A stretch of DNA of 53,737 nucleotides, taken from assembly GCA_903851385.1 (NCBI GenBank), contig CAINOC010000106.1, forward strand, positions 1 to 53,737. Direction: 5' to 3'. This stretch comes from an uncultured Chlorobiaceae bacterium. Its GTDB lineage: Bacteria > Bacteroidota > Chlorobiia > Chlorobiales > Chlorobiaceae. The position numbers were made by a program, and so were the translations under genes. The notes under the pieces are model-generated. The model did not search any database. It was not told where the DNA came from and was given only the letters and a program-made list of their open reading frames with translations. Below, in pieces: positions 52,772 to 53,737 of the stretch (the stretch's first letter is position 1; each line of letters opens with the position of its first letter).

Positions 52772-53674
52772 ATGAAAAGTGGGATGCATAGCTTTCATTT
52801 TCGATTTGATGCCATGGGAAGTGGCTGTGAGATTGTTATTGTTGCTGAAACTAAAAAGGATGCCCAGACAATTGCAGGGTGTGCAATTGAAGAGGTTTCG
52901 AGAATTGAACGAAAGTTTTCCAGGTACAGGAGTGATAGTATCGTTTCGCGGATAAATGCTGCGGCTGGACTTGACTCTGTTGAGTGTGATGAAGAGACGC
53001 TCTCATTGTTTCAGTATGCTGATACTCTGTATGAAAGTAGCGGTGGACTGTTTGATATTACTGCTGGTGTTTTGCGCCATGCATGGGATTTTGGTAATGC
53101 AGTTGTGCCCGATCATGGAGTATTGTCCGTGCAATGCAGCCTGATTAATTGGGATAGTGTTGAGCGCCAGGGCAATTCCGTTCGCCTGCCTATGGCCGGC
53201 ATGGAGGTCGATTTTGGAGGATTCGGCAAAGAGTATGCTGCTGACAGGGCTGCAGCTTTGATTCATGGTAAAGGGATCAGGAATGGCTACGTAAACCTTG
53301 CAGGCGATATACGGGTTGTTGGTCCAAAGCTTGACGAGAGTCCGTGGTTGATCGGGATTCAGGATCCGCGTCATAAAAAGAGAACGATTGCCTCTATTCC
53401 TCTTTTCACAGGAGCGTTAGCGACCAGCGGCGACTATGAGCGTTTTTTTGAAGTGGACGGTCATCGTTACTGTCATATTATTCATCCTCGATCTGGCCAT
53501 CCAGTCACCTACTGGCGATCAGTAACCGTTGTAGCCCCGTTAGCCATTACAGCAGGCAGTTACTCCACAATAGCAATGCTGAAAGAAGCGGATGGATTAG
53601 CCTTTCTTGAAAACTCAGGTATGGGATACCTTGCTGTTGACCAGCTTGGAGAGATGTTTTACAAGAACATATAA
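52772..53674 (+). CDS. apbE: FAD:protein FMN transferase (ApbE)
   Basis: ApbE splits FAD and attaches FMN to a Ser/Thr in target proteins. The 300-residue sequence has the family landmarks F-D-A-M-G-S near residue 12, the S-R-Y-R-S-D-S substrate-loop region and V-D-F-G-G-F-G-K-E-Y-A-A-D. It also has A-L-A-T-S-G-D-Y and H-I-I-H-P-R-S-G-H-P. It begins directly at the domain with no signal peptide or lipobox, and an in-frame TGA at 52760-52762 rules out an upstream extension. The DUF3570 protein is its most likely target here. Confidence 0.92.
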   Translation: MKSGMHSFHFRFDAMGSGCEIVIVAETKKDAQTIAGCAIEEVSRIERKFSRYRSDSIVSRINAAAGLDSVECDEETLSLFQYADTLYESSGGLFDITAGVLRHAWDFGNAVVPDHGVLSVQCSLINWDSVERQGNSVRLPMAGMEVDFGGFGKEYAADRAAALIHGKGIRNGYVNLAGDIRVVGPKLDESPWLIGIQDPRHKKRTIASIPLFTGALATSGDYERFFEVDGHRYCHIIHPRSGHPVTYWRSVTVVAPLAITAGSYSTIAMLKEADGLAFLENSGMGYLAVDQLGEMFYKNI

Positions 53675-53737
53675 CGTTGATACTGAAGTACTTGATAAAT
53701 TTTTTCCCTCACTACTCTATGAATCATAAATCGTTTC

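Noticed and set aside
1-53737. tRNA, rRNA, CRISPR arrays, transposases or integrases
   Set aside because: None was recognised by eye; a short or divergent tRNA could have been missed without a covariance-model search.

Overview
The window looks like part of a chromosome from a green sulfur bacterium (Chlorobium group, phylum Chlorobiota). I infer this from the gene repertoire and the protein sequence character, not from a 16S gene, which is absent. Pointers are the mixture of Bacteroidota/Chlorobi-type housekeeping genes (THUMP-like methyltransferase, OstA/LptA-like protein, Kdo synthesis genes), HemL for tetrapyrrole synthesis, a GlgE/TreS-Pep2 alpha-glucan pathway, System II cytochrome c maturation, and a large block for periplasmic and outer-membrane electron transfer. 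The nearest relatives I would expect are iron-oxidising Chlorobium strains; this is inference only.

Layout. 0.1-0.7 kb: a MazF-type toxin and its ribbon-helix-helix antitoxin. 0.8-10.4 kb: housekeeping genes (SAM methyltransferase, Ppx/GppA, PrmA, NlpC/P60 lipoprotein, then aspartate kinase-purM-plsY-gpsA on the plus strand, then sixA-nagZ on the minus strand). 10.5-21 kb: a half-length ClpB, kdsA with a KdsC-like protein that has lost its nucleophile, an unknown 493-residue protein, the minus-strand run pyrE-tyrA-nadK, ruvX, a SOUL haem-binding lipoprotein, crcB-DUF190 and hemL. 21-27.8 kb: recO, an FmdB zinc ribbon, an LptA-like protein, a WecB-like epimerase, a small DUF4160/DUF2442 cassette, a phosphoesterase and prfB, whose expression needs a +1 programmed frameshift. 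28-34 kb: glgE and a treS-pep2 fusion (trehalose/maltose to alpha-glucan). 34-38 kb: mazG, mnmE, uppP and a DUF457 membrane protein.

38-53.7 kb is the special part. It starts with CcsA and ResB (haem attachment), then a long AT-rich intergenic region with several palindromes, then a Cyc2-like outer-membrane cytochrome-porin with one CxxCH. Next comes an apparent operon encoding a Rieske protein, a 2[4Fe-4S] ferredoxin, a cytochrome b6-like protein, a subunit-IV-like protein, a membrane-anchored octahaem cytochrome c and a monohaem lipoprotein cytochrome. A cupredoxin with a strong terminator closes this block. The last block is TlpA, a DUF4266 lipoprotein, a DUF3570 outer-membrane protein, a second small beta-barrel and ApbE. 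The DUF3570 protein carries two DxxSGA(T/S) motifs of the kind that ApbE modifies with FMN.

Taken together, the right-hand third could encode a route moving electrons between the cell surface and the quinone pool: outer-membrane cytochrome-porin and possibly a flavinylated outer-membrane barrel, then periplasmic cytochrome/cupredoxin, then an extra Rieske/cytochrome b complex. Iron(II) oxidation is a reasonable hypothesis but is not proven by sequence. No rRNA, tRNA, CRISPR array, insertion sequence or phage gene was seen.
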